NCBI GenBank assembly: GCA_038496445.1 | Contig: JALMLS010000585.1 | Span: 124,001 to 188,000 of the forward strand | Length of the DNA stretch: 64,000 bases | Direction: 5' to 3' | Source of the DNA: Trichosphaerium sp. ATCC 40318 | Lineage: Eukaryota; Discosea; Flabellinia; Trichosidae | Shown here: positions 48,809-59,944 of the stretch, piece after piece | Position numbering within the stretch: position 1 is the first letter of the stretch | How the letters are laid out: each line of letters opens with the position of its first letter | Notes under the pieces: model-generated | What the model saw: only the letters and a program-made list of their open reading frames with translations | What the model was told of the DNA's origin: nothing | Databases searched by the model: none | Position numbers and translations under genes: made by a program

Positions 48809-49330
48809 TTAGCTCTTTACGGCTCTTATATCTACCTTTATTAGTGACCATGGTAGTACAACTTTTCTAATAGCAGGTACAAAGAAAGCAGCAAGGAAGA
48901 AAATCACGACAAGCTATGCAGTAAGAATAAAACGAGAATTCCTACATATTTTAGTTTCTTTTGTACCGCTATGACTGAACCAACTGTGGCTCCAACAATT
49001 AAGGCTATATTATTGTTTCAACCATTCACATGTGTTTTTAGAGTTCAAGTCGTGTGGGTTCATTTAAAGCTGGACTTTTTTTGGACACGAACATAAATTT
49101 CTTTTTAAGGGTTTCTATGTCTGTCGATAAAAGAATAAACGTCCATCTATTACCACTAGTGGTGTTACAAACTAAAGGTTTATTAGTTCTTCTGTACCAT
49201 ATAAATGTCACTCGAAAACTGACTTGTCCTCCGCATTTGTGTTTGCAAGTTGTGATAGTTTTTTTTATTGTAAAGAAGACAAGCTTAGCCGAGGGAAAAA
49301 TCCAAACAACAATCTTGTAGTTAATTTATC
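48809..49330 (-). pseudogene. 3' fragment of a surface-protein paralogue
   Basis: Minus-strand exons read NIALIVGATVGSVIA, then over a GTACAA-CATAG intron LVVIFFLAAFFVPAIRKVVL followed by PWSLI, ending RAVKS at TAA 48809. This matches the end of the gene at 16780-18512 (GIIVGATVGGLV ... FSVPRLKEAILPWN ... RAVQ). Upstream sequence (49050-49330) contains Cys-bearing exon-like pieces but no clear frame or signal peptide, so it is a truncated or decayed copy. Confidence 0.6.
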
Positions 49331-49537
49331 CAAAACTGTTACAGTCCTTAACCGTTTAGAACCGTTGAAATAACATCACTAATCACCACGCCACGAAACA
49401 TGTGCGACAAGCCTTCCTTAATAGTTTGAGGTTAAGTAAGCATTCGCTTTAGCCTAAAGGGCATGACGGTTTGAACAACAGTAGTAGCAATGAAAAGACA
49501 TGTATAAAACGAAATAGTCGATGGTACAATATATTTG
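49331..49537. promoter_or_regulatory. Upstream region of the Rac-like gene
   Basis: About 200 bp between the divergent pseudogene and the GTPase start. No CACGTG here. No reading frame. Confidence 0.35.
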
Positions 49538-50446
49538 ATGGCTGTAAAAGAGAAATTCGCTAAAAGCATACAGGAGACCTCGCAAGGTAGTAGTGATTGT
49601 AATTTTAAGCTTGTAGTTGTTGGTGATGGCGCTGTTGGTGAGATTTTTTATCTTTATCTGTTTTACAGTAACACCTCGTGTACTCACTTAATATCGTTCT
49701 AGGCAAGACAAGCATGCTAATATCGTACACAATGAACCGCTTTCCAACTGAGTATATTCCAAGCGTTTTTGATCAGTACAGAATAAACTTATTTGATGTT
49801 GATGGAAACACAGTTGTGTTAGATCTTTGGGATACTGCTGGACAAGGAGGCTATGATAGACTCAGACATTTGACATACAAGTGTCCAGTAAGTTGTTATT
49901 CGCTTACAGACTATTGCTCTGTTATTTCTTTGTCTACCTTTTTAGCATTGTGTTCCTAATAAGTTATAGCAAACTGATGTAGTCTTGTTATCATTCTCTG
50001 TTATCAACAAGTTCTCTTTTCAAAACATAAAGTACATACTTCATGAGCTCTTGCCATAGAGAGTTTGCAAAGTCGACAGGAGCTTCATTTGTCTTCAATT
50101 TGCTAAGGTGTTTGTTTTGTAGATCGAGGTGGTTGACTGAAATTAAAGAACATTGCCCAAGTGCTAAAATAGTGCTTGTTGGTACTAAAATAGATTTAAG
50201 AACGAATATATCAAGTGTTGAACTGACGAACAAAGGAAAATCAATTGTAACTAGAGAAGAGGCTGAAACACTTGCAAAGGAAATAGGTGTACGATTTGAG
50301 TAATTAAGCCTTCTAAACTCACTATGATAAAGGCCTTCAAGTATGTTGAGTGTTCAGCTCTTACTGGTGAGGGGCTTAGTGAAGTATTTGATACAGCTGT
50401 TAGCAGTCTAGTAGCAAAAAAAGAATCATCTTGCTCAATTATGTAA
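49538..50446 (+). CDS. Rac/Rho-family small GTPase with CAAX box
   Basis: Five exons (49538-49637, 49703-49887, 49970-50031, 50123-50288, 50333-50446) join in phase to 208 codons. A 20-residue N-terminal extension precedes the G domain. G1 is GDGAVGKTS, the effector loop [11 protein letters not shown]3 [13 protein letters not shown]4 GTKIDL, G5 ECSALTG, and the end CSIM is a CAAX box, Met favouring farnesylation. The Rho-specific insert helix is present (INKGK-like, here [12 protein letters not shown]). The catalytic Gln is kept, but the following Glu of Rac (GQED) is Gly here. It acts as a membrane-bound switch on the actin cytoskeleton. The DH-PH head of the ROCO protein is a plausible type of activator. 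Confidence 0.9.
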
Positions 50447-50710
50447 CATACAATGATAATAAATATGGGATACATGCTCCCAAGGGAATGAGTTTATGGG
50501 AAAAGAAATACTGTACATTTCTGCCAATATAAGCACGTGAGAATCATAAAATGACAATAGTAACTACAAATATGAATACTAAGTTGGAACTTAGCACTGT
50601 TAATTTTTTTTATCCTGTTTCGAAGCTGGAGCGAATGACTTCCATCACGTGTCTAGGCTTCGGTCTTCCTCTATAAAATACATGTTAACACGTGTGTATA
50701 GATATGGTAA

Positions 50711-51287
50711 TTAAACGCACGTTACACCAACAACATTTGATACACTTGGCATACTTGTCCAACTATACAACGGTGTACTTTTTTTATCTATAACATAAAC
50801 ACCAGGTTGTACGAAATTCTTTTCATTTGTAAATGAAGCGAAGGCCTCTGGTGTATCTTCTTTATATAAAGGAAAGTCATTTGATATCTCATGATTCTCA
50901 TCACCAAGAAGAGAGTAGTTCAAGTTCCACTTTTGCTGAGTCTCAAAACAAAAACGTCAAAACACAAATCATGTTTCGGTGCTTTGTACCTTTGCCATTT
51001 TCTCCATTGATTGTGTGCTCACGCCAATGAGACACCCTCCCCTCTCTTCAATCTATGGCGTTCAAAATTAAGCTAGGGTAGATGTGTTTTTGTACAAGTA
51101 CCTCTTTGACATGTTTCCTCCATGACCTCATGTATCGTCTACAGAAAACACACCAAGAACCTCTAAAGAACACAACTATAGTAAATTCGTTTGACGCCAT
51201 TTTCTTATCAATCCATTGCTTGGGACTTAGAGTATCAAGAGAAACTATCATACTCCTCTCATACATTCTTGGTGTCCTATAAGTCAT
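50711..51287 (-). CDS. Peroxiredoxin-like (AhpC/TSA, thioredoxin fold) protein
   Basis: Exons read from 51287: MTYRTPRMYERSMIVSLDTL, then FTIVVFFRGSWCVFCRRYM with a C-x2-C active site. After introns at GTACTT and GTACAA come EERGGCLIGVSTQSMEKMAK, NYSLLGDENHEIS and PGVYVID, ending at TAA 50711. This is the AhpC/TSA-like thioredoxin fold used to reduce peroxides. It lies convergent with the Rac gene. Whether it starts here is open: the sequence ACTTATAG around the ATG is also a good 3' splice site, and the preceding exon of the RasGAP-like gene ends at GTACGT in the matching phase. Confidence 0.7.
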
Positions 51288-51317
51288 AAGAAAAAACTGA
51301 GAATAATATACTTATCA

Positions 51318-54300
51318 CAACGTACTTCATTTCTTTTTCAATGACATCTACTATTCCATCATCGAATACAATATTTTTTTGGTCAGGGAGTTCTAGGGAA
51401 TCAGATAATACAGACCTCGTTTTAATGAGATTATTCTCTGCTTTGTTATCTGTAGGTATATCCAAGTCTTTGAGTGCTTTGAAATTACTTTCACAAAACG
51501 AAGTAACTTTATTATGAAGATCTTTGTCGTTTACTGAGAAGTTATCCTTGATAGCTTCACTAAATAATTGGTTTTAGTTTAAGGTATGTGAAGTGATATA
51601 TCATTTTTAGTATACCTGTTGTAGAGAACAAAGTTCCCTAGTGCTTGAATTGATTTAACCATTTCTTTTTTCCCAAGTTTTTGTTTTTTTTCTTCTTTTG
51701 TATGTTGTTCTGTGTAAACTTTTGTGAATATCTTCGATACTGCATTTTTTACTCGTTCTTTGTTGTCTTTAATATATACCAATATATCTTTGTTTTCAAT
51801 ACGGCTCTCTGGGAGTTCTCCAGAAAGTACACGCATTGCCAAGCATATGCTCAAGATGTTTCTGCTTGCATTTACATTAAAAGAAACTGCAAAGAAGTAA
51901 GAATTACTGAACGCTTAACAATATTATTACGTACTTGAAGGTCTTCTTGATGAAGAACAACGTATTGGTCCGCAAGAAAAGCATTCCAGAGGTTGTTTCA
52001 AAAAATTACAGAGTCCTTGGTGCAGCAAGAAAGATTTTGCGATTTTAATAAAAACATCCTTAGTTGCTCCTTTTTTCTTGTACTTAGACATCCCTATGGA
52101 AACTATTGCTTGTAACCCTTGTACAACAACTTGTGGTACATCATCAATCAAATCAATAAAAACTGATACGAAATAGTCTAACAACTCTACAACTGAGCAC
52201 TGTCCTTTTGCCAAGTGATCTATAAATAGAATGTTAATGAACGAACAAATTTTTTTGTAGTCTCAATTTGTTACGCACGTAGAAGTTTCTTCAATCTTCC
52301 ACCTATACTACGTAAAGCGTATGTAATTGTATGTGCGAATACAAGTGATGTTGATGTATTTTCACTCAGTACAAACATCCATGGTTCTCCTCGTTTTTTT
52401 CTAAAAAATTTTGATAAGTGATGGAGTACAATGCTTAGTTTTGTCAACCTGTAGAAGTTTTCTAGCATGTAGTTCAGACTTTCTTCTCTCTTAGGCGCGC
52501 AGACATTATATTCATGATATAGCACGTATTTAAGGAGTTGTAGGGTTGATTTATCTCCTTGAGATGCAACAAGTTTAACGAAACTATCAACGCTTTCTTT
52601 TGGTGCATCTAATGTAAGTGCAAGTCCAACGCCTTTTATGAAATGTCGATGTGTCATAAGCTCCTCAATAATTTCAACATTAAGTAAATGAGACCTCCTC
52701 CAGTTTAGAGTATTTGGTTTCCTACATAAAGAGTAAACAAGACTACTTTAAAGTTTGGAAGAGTCAATCAAAGTACCAAATAAAGAGATTAGACACTGCC
52801 TTTTTGTCGCTTGATGCTGACAAGAAGTAGACAAATCTTGATCGAACATGAGTTTGTACTATACGCTCTGGGGTATGTACCATCTTCAAAGGCCTGGTGG
52901 GATTCTTGTATTACACCCGTTAGTAAAAACATGTTTAGGAAACTTGCTTTTTGTACCTTTACTAGAAGATTGTACACAGCTAGTCCTTCTTGTGTACCAA
53001 CAAAAACGAAGTTGTCTATCAAATCTATACTAGACACTCTGCTCTTCAGCTGTTCAAATATATTATCTGATTTGCGCATGTCGCTATCTTGTTTTCCTGT
53101 TTTTATCGTCAAAGTTTCTTCAGCTAAACAAAAGAATAAGAACAACATTGTTTAACTTTATGCTCCTACCTAAACCAAACACGTGAACATTTCCATCTAA
53201 ATCTCCTGCTATCACAACAGTCTTTAGTAGATGTACACTAGTAAGTGACCTCGGTGTTTCTTTGTGATAGCAGAGCTTTTGAGTCTACCGCACAATAAGA
53301 AAGAAACAGGAATAACAAAAAAACTAACCTTCTTGTACCAACAGTAAATTTCATCACGTGTAACACCAACAACGATTTCTTTATTTTGCTTGAGTGTTAT
53401 CCACCCTTTAGCAGCGTTTTCCATCTCACATCTGCTTATTGGTGAGAAGGTAATTAAACACGTAAGAGAATTACCTGAACTTGAGCTTGAAGGTATGTGT
53501 ACAATAAACTTCAATGACGTGAAGAGCACTAGCATAAGTAACAAGAGCGTTACCTTCAACCAATGAAGATAGATGTCGTATGATCTTTCCATGTTTAAAA
53601 AGAGGCTTTGGAAGCTTTGTCTGGCGGACTTCTTTACCTTCAAAGTCAATACGTGTTATAGTCGTTGATCCAGCAACACAAATGCCCTGGACAAGAGTGT
53701 ATGTTAACTATTATCTACTTAAGTTGTTAAGTACCGAAGGTTCTGTGAATACTGCTTGCAGGTACTCATCTTTAAAGAGCTTTGGAGTGTATAGAGAAGT
53801 TTTATCGATAGCTATGTTATACATTTGTACATCATAAATTGTTTTTCCGTCTTCTTCGTGCTCATGCATACTAACAATATGCTGACCCTCAGCTCTTATT
53901 ATCTTTGTGACATGCTTATTTTTTAAATGGATTTGTTTCTTTAGCTCTGCATGAGCAACAACAATATGCCTAACGTTAAACTTTAGCTTCAATATTAGAC
54001 CTTCGTACAAAGTTAAAGAGTGAGAAAACTGTTGATTCGAACATGAGTTCCAAACACTTTAAAAAAAAAGAAAACAAATAAATTAACTGTTGACGTTTAT
54101 GACGAACGTCAATTTATCGAATATGTACCCTGTTCCAGCGTATGAAGCTGCAATCCACCCATCGTTGGCGAAAACAATCGTATGTCGTTTATTTAGCTTT
54201 GAGTCCACGTACGGCGGTACAACATCGTTTAAAGCGAAGCTAATCGGTTTTTAATAATCTAAATGTTATGCAGTAGTACTTACTTGTTCACGTGCTTTAC

Positions 54301-54467
54301 TTCGCCTTTAAGTTTATGCGTAATGCGTCTAGAGAACTAAGATTGTACGTTAGCATATAAAATAGTTATTAGGCTATTTTCCGCAAGGTATGAAAAGCGG
54401 TAAGTGGTAATTAAGTTATTTCCGCGGATTTATTAAAACCGAACGCCGTTAACTGTTTCCAGAACAT
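51318..54467 (-). CDS. RasGAP-like protein with N-terminal beta-rich region
   Basis: The first in-frame ATG is at 54467 (MFWKQLTASLDALRINLKAN with the next exon). The N-terminal half (54.4-52.8 kb) is beta-rich with propeller-like segments (VFANDGWIAASYAGTGVWNS, KEIVVGVTRDEIYCWYK). The C-terminal half (52.7-51.4 kb) reads as a RasGAP fold: THRHFIKGVGLALTLDAPKE, then WMFVLSENTSTSLVFAHTIT, VVELLDYFVSVFIDLIDDVP and ILSICLAMRVLSGELPE. The arginine finger is not obvious, so GTPase activation is uncertain. The end is either a stop at 51277 (after ISILFSVFSYDL) or splicing at 51318 into the peroxiredoxin-like gene. Several exons are provisional. Confidence 0.6.
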
Positions 54468-54830
54468 GCGGTATTGAGTAGACGTAGTATCAGCATGGCG
54501 CGGATAAACAGTGGATAATATTAAATCTGTACAATGCGCACCGATGCTTTTTTGTTGCTCTTTGATATAGGTTGTCCTCTCATTGCTTGTTATGTTGATC
54601 AATGTCTCTTTTGGCGAATTTACCGTTTGTGCACTTAACAATAAAGACGTGCCTTAACTGTTTGTTTATTTCTGGCTAGGAGGTATGGACTTCAGAAGGA
54701 TGGCGTTATTACTTTGGTCAATGGACTGCTATGTGCAATATTGTATGTTTCTTGTTACAAAGTTTGTGATTTGTTTAATCAACAACATGAGTGTTGGCTG
54801 CTTTGTATGTGCCCTCAAATATTTCCGGTT

Positions 54831-56077
54831 TTAGCTATTAACCACTTCATTTGTTAGGTATATTGATGATGAACGTAACCCTTTTTTCAGGTCTTCAAAT
54901 TGAGATCTAGTAAGATTGCATCGTAGAGTTTTTAAGGTTCTATTCTTTGACAATGCCTCGATAATAGTTTCCATTTTAGGGTGACCCAAGAGGCAATCCA
55001 CTGCGATGTTCTTGATGTGTTTGTTATGTTCAAATACACTTAATAAGTTGGCATCATCCATAATACTGAAAGTGATCTTTTCCAGCGTCAAAGCGTGGAC
55101 ACTTGTGTTTAAAGCAATGCCTTGAAGAATTGGTTCCAAAATACTATTGTGTCTGTACAGAACACGAGACCCACAGTATCTGGTGGTGATAGTCTTTAAG
55201 CTTGTGTTTTCTGATAGTGCTTCTATTATTTCATCTTTAAACTTGGCATCACTGTATACATAATAGACTGTTAAGTCAGTTACAGATGTGTTAAACTTAA
55301 GGAAGTTTACAAAGTTTTAAAGCAATATCTGATATTTATCTTCAGCTCTTTGAGTGTATTATTTTCGAAAGATAGTATATCAAATATAAAGTCAAAATCA
55401 TAGTTATAAACTTGAAAGTCAAGTTTTTTTAGTGACGTTCCATCAAGGATGTTATACTTGAGATCAATTTCGCCTTTACCAAAACAACTATCATGGATTT
55501 TTAGTTCTTCAATATTCGGAAGTTCTTCTTTTGCTGAGGTATTAAATATGTCTACATGTTCTATGCCATTAGAAGATAAATCAAGGACTCTCAAGTTTGG
55601 TAATGATTTGATGGTATGCCATAAACAATCAAATAAGTTTTGGTTAACTGCTCTGTAAAAGTTGAATTGACACTTCGTTATTGATGGTAGATTTTCTAGT
55701 GTTGACGATAAATAATTAACACGTGCTGGTGTCATTATTATATGAAGTAAGCGGCTGTCAATTATAAACTCTCTTAGATTAAGCAAAAACCTTGCAGAGT
55801 TAGCTACCCATTTTAGTTTAGCATTAAACCCGTAGCTTTGCCTGAAAGCAATAGATTTAGTATTATCCCAGCATAAAAACCTCCATTCTTTGCTAACAGG
55901 TTGTACTCTTTTATGACAAACAATTAACTGGGATTAGACAACAATAGACATTATTACTTACTTGCAAAGTTCCCTGTGCGATAAAAAGCTAAGTATTAGT
56001 AGCCACAGCTCGACAGGTACTGTATGAAGCATATTATTATCTGTGCATGCGATTTCTTTAGCTCTTGGGTGGTCCAT
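54831..56077 (-). pseudogene. F-box/leucine-rich-repeat protein with a frameshift
   Basis: ATG 56077 starts MDHPRAKEIACTDNN, then an F-box (VPVELWLLILSFLSHRELCK) that joins over a GTAAGT intron to VQPVSKEWRFLCW. Leucine-rich repeats follow (LPNLRVLDLSSNGIEHVDIF, TSLKKLDFQVYN). The frame breaks near 55315 at INIRYCFK|NFVNFLKFNTSV: a +1 shift in a T/A run, with no splice sites. Repeats then continue to TAA 54831 (LEKITFSIMDDANLLSVFEH, LKTLRCNLTRSQFEDLKKG). F-box LRR proteins are substrate adaptors of SCF ubiquitin ligases. A sequencing error in the homopolymer-like TTTAAAACTTTG is as likely as a true mutation. Confidence 0.75.
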
Positions 56078-56786
56078 GTTGTATCTGACAAAGGCAAAGC
56101 GAAAGTGTTAAGTGACCGTTTTCGTGTTGCGTAAAAAGGTTGCTCACAACTACAAGCGTTTAGTTATGACAACGCTTAAGTGTTTGTGATGATTTAGCTC
56201 TAGCCAGCTGTGGCTGCTCGTTCCGCTATTGTCTTTAGCAATAAAGTTGATATTGCGTAGTATCGCAATAATGTTGAGGAACGCACTTTGCACGTGCGCT
56301 GTACCTTATTTTTCGCTATTCTTTCCTTAAGGGTGGAGTCTTACATTGAGACGAATAGTGTTTATGGTAAACACACAAAAAAAAAGCTCATTGCTCAACA
56401 ATTATTTACTTTCCACAAAATGGAAGACAAGAGGTGATAAAATTCGTAGCATGTGCAATGTAGGGCGTTGAAAAGAACGGACAATTGATTTAACACTCAA
56501 CTACGTGCAAAAAAAGAGCTGCAGCAACAAGCAAATTCTAAGCCAAGTTGATGTAGAGCAAAAAAGAACGGTAGTGCAAAAAAGGCTTCCGCTAAATTTA
56601 CAAGTTGTGTAGGAAAAGCGCGTGTTTGTAAAATCGCGTTGCTGGTAAGGTCATATATTTAAAGTGGTCACAAAAAATTAGCTGAAATTCCTTTTCTATT
56701 AATGTTTGACGCCACCCTTAAGTCACGTACGGCTAAGACACGTGTCGCTTCAAATTGATTAAACTCGTACGTGACAACAATAAGGT
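56078..56786. promoter_or_regulatory. Shared upstream region of two divergent genes
   Basis: About 700 bp between the F-box/LRR gene (minus) and the kinase-SH2 gene (plus). CACGTG palindromes lie at about 56291 and at 56739-56744, the latter 43 bp before the kinase start. A GACGCCACCCTTAAG segment near 56708 is the inverse of CTTAAGGGTGGAGTC near 56325, giving an inverted pair about 380 bp apart. No frame stands out. Confidence 0.45.
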
Positions 56787-59451
56787 ATGGAGGAGAGGAT
56801 GGAATCATCTATGACCGACTCAATGGACACAAGCCATGGTACTGCCGAATACGGGTCTATGGGAGGCTCTGAAACTACACTCTTGTTCACGGTTCGTTTT
56901 AAACGATTTAACAACAGCTTTTGAATCGATACCATGTTTTATCGGTTGATAGGCGTCAAAATATTTTTTTAACGCCCTGATTGCCCTCTCTAGAACTTAG
57001 GACCTCCAGAAATACCCTTGAGCGAAATTCATTATAAAGAAAAAGACCTAGTGGGCGTAGGATCCTTTGGAGCAGTGTACAGAGGTAAAAGCGCTTTAAT
57101 TAGCGAATACCACGCGTTTTCTAACAGTTTAAAAGGTAGTTGCCGAAACCTCACTGTAGCAGTTAAAGTACCTATTAAAGAACTAAATGAGGATAAATTA
57201 CAAATATTCCGCGACGAAGTAAAAACTATGAGGTAAGTTAACGATTTGGCAAATAATGCCAAGTCATCTTTCAAAGAAAACTTTGGTTTTTCGCTAACAG
57301 TTTTCCTGTTTTAGACAAATCAATCATACCAAGGTTGTTCTTTTCCTTGGTGCTCATACAGAAGGAAAAACAATTAAAATAGTAACAGAATTTTGTAAAA
57401 CGGATGTTCAGAAACTACTTGATGTGCGTGTAAAAGAAAAAAAAAAGATACGAGTTTTTTTTATTAAATTTATCTAGGACGGGATATTAAAAATTCCTTT
57501 GAATATTAGACTGTTGATGGCTAAAGATGCTGCTCTTGGTATGAGTTGGATACATGGTATTAATAGTATGGTTCATAGAGATTTAAAACCTGCAAACCTT
57601 CTTGTACGTGTTAATGGTGAACATTCTCGAGAATTTTCAACGAAATATTTTCTCATAGAGAAACGAAAAAATGAAAAACGAGATTGTACTATCAGTCTAT
57701 CACATACCATTTTAATTTCTTGGTAGGTATCCTCTGATGGTACTGTTAAAATAGCAGATTTTGGATTTGGTAAAGTTTTTAAAGCTGGTACATCATTTAT
57801 TGCTCAACGAAAAGGTAAAGATTGTTCCTTTTTTACGGTAAAAAAAAATCACATCTGTTCGTTTCTTTGTTGAATTTATATTTATAAAAGTGTTGCATTA
57901 ATGGTAAGGTACAAGAGTATGCAAAAAATACTGCTAGAATATTCAAGCTGTACCTTTTTTATTTGAGTTATAAATAATATCTCTACATCTTCCTAAAGTA
58001 ATTCCCAATAGGAAGTTTATTATACATGGCACCAGAAGTCATACATCAAGAAGTAACTGACCAAAGAAGCGATATATACAGTTTCAGTATTATCCTATGG
58101 CAGCTTATAACCGGTAAAGATCCTTTGGGTAATATTCCTTTAAAAGGAACAAAAGAGGAAGCAGAGGCTTTTGCAGCGTATGTTATAACTTTCATTACAA
58201 AAATGTTATTGACTTATGTTTTTTAGAGCTGTTTATTACAATCATTACCGACCACAACTCAATGACAGTATTCCTAAGAGATTATCTATATTGATATCTA
58301 CTTGCTGGCATCCAAATTACTATCAGCGTCCTTACTTCAAAGGAGTTATTGAACAGCTTAACTTTGCAATTATTGAACAATCGATAGACAATGGAGCCGG
58401 CCAAACTTTCTGGCGGCAGAATTTTGTCACGGATAAGAAGGTACATATACCAGTACTATGGTTACTATAATAGTAGTAATGAAATAAATCAATGTACCGG
58501 TATTAACCATGTAAATGTTTAGGACATGTTAAAAGTACCTTGGGAAGTATTCAAAGAAAAACTTGAGATCGCTCTTGATTACTCCGATTTTGACAAAATG
58601 AACATCCCAACATCACCTGGATGCCTTGAACCTTTCTTATGTAATTAATTACTTCATTGTTGATGTTTTCTAATTGATATCTTTAGGCTACAAGATGAGG
58701 GTACCTACCTTGGAGAAAATTTTGAGAAAAGAAACAGTTCAAAAAATAGTACCTTGTACACCTATTGAAAACACAAATTATGTCACCATGGAGAGCTTTA
58801 ATTTAGCTTTGAAATTTTTTGGACCATTTGTATCAAAGGTTTATTCCAGGCAAATATTTGGTACTGTTTATAGATTAACACAACAGCCGTACGTCTTACA
58901 ATATCTTTGTTACTAGTTTGCAGTTTTTTTTTTGCTGACTTTTGTTTTTCTCTTGACTAGTTGGTTCCATGGCTACATTGAACTGGAAACTGCTAATTCT
59001 AGGCTTGAACGAAGAACAGTTGGTACTTTTCTTCTTAGATTATCAACGTCAAAGTGCGTACAATTATGAAAAAAAGCTTTATAATCGCGTAACTTTTTTT
59101 TTCTCACTTTTTTCTTGTTGTAGGCGTTTTCATCCGTTTACACTTTCTTATCGAGAATGGTCTCGGGAAAACAAATGTAGTCAACCAAAACATCATCGTA
59201 TATGTATACTTCCCGACCGTAAGTACAAAATAAGGTACGTCATGCATCACAATAAAGAAGGCAAAAACTATTATTAATGAACGTTGTCATTTTTTTTTTC
59301 ATTCAACAACTAACCACGCTGTCTTTTTAGTTTCAAGAAACAAGACCATGGGCCTTTTGATACGATCGAGAAACTCATTGAAGCATGCCGTCCTCTACTA
59401 AATTTAAAACAAGCTTGTCCAAAGATGATAAGAGACATTTATGAAGACTAG
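56787..59451 (+). CDS. SHK-type kinase with C-terminal SH2 domain
   Basis: ATG 56787 to TAG 59449 with about a dozen exons. The kinase has GVGSFGAVYRG, AVKV, HRDLKPANLL, ADFGFGK and YMAPEV, all catalytic residues present. The SH2 domain starts WFHGYIELE (58962) and has GTFLLRLS, the FLxRxS phosphotyrosine pocket, then HPFTLSY and a helix with TIEKLIEACRP. Kinase followed by SH2 is the arrangement of Dictyostelium SHK proteins and is a strong amoebozoan hint. It should phosphorylate proteins at membranes where phosphotyrosine ligands recruit the SH2 domain. A linker of about 100 residues separates the domains. AAG acceptors are used at least once (TTTAAAAG at 57135). Confidence 0.88.
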
Positions 59452-59944
59452 GCTGCACTTGTGAAAAACGGGTGTAGTTTTTGAACAAGGATATGCTCTA
59501 GTATCTTGTGTATTTTTTTTTTAAATACTCCATCCAAATCCATAAACAGTACTAAAACGATGAGCAATGTAAATAATGAAATAAAACGAACAAAAAAAAC
59601 TTGTACAAACAATTCGTACTTAGTTTCTTCTTTAATAATATCAATAAAATCAACAAGTTACTCAACCAACTTGTGCTTCTACTTTCATTGAGGAAATACA
59701 TATAAAGGAGTTTCTCTCGTAGCACGTGACTCGAAATCAAAACACGTGACAAAAACTGAAAAGTGTCGAAGAATCGATGTTAAGATAGCTACGTTTACTC
59801 TATTGGATATCTGAAGTTCATACAATTAGCCTCCTTAGTACGTTCAAAAAGGCACAAATCACTTAAGGCGGTACGTAGTAATCTTAAGTTCGATCGTAGT
59901 ATTTCAGGAAATCACGCGTTGTAAAACAGACAAGCACAGTGGGA
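59452..59944. promoter_or_regulatory. Intergenic region with paired CACGTG motifs
   Basis: 3' flank of the kinase-SH2 gene, then CACGTG at about 59724 and 59743 (19 bp apart), some 200 bp before the next start. No coding frame. Confidence 0.45.
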
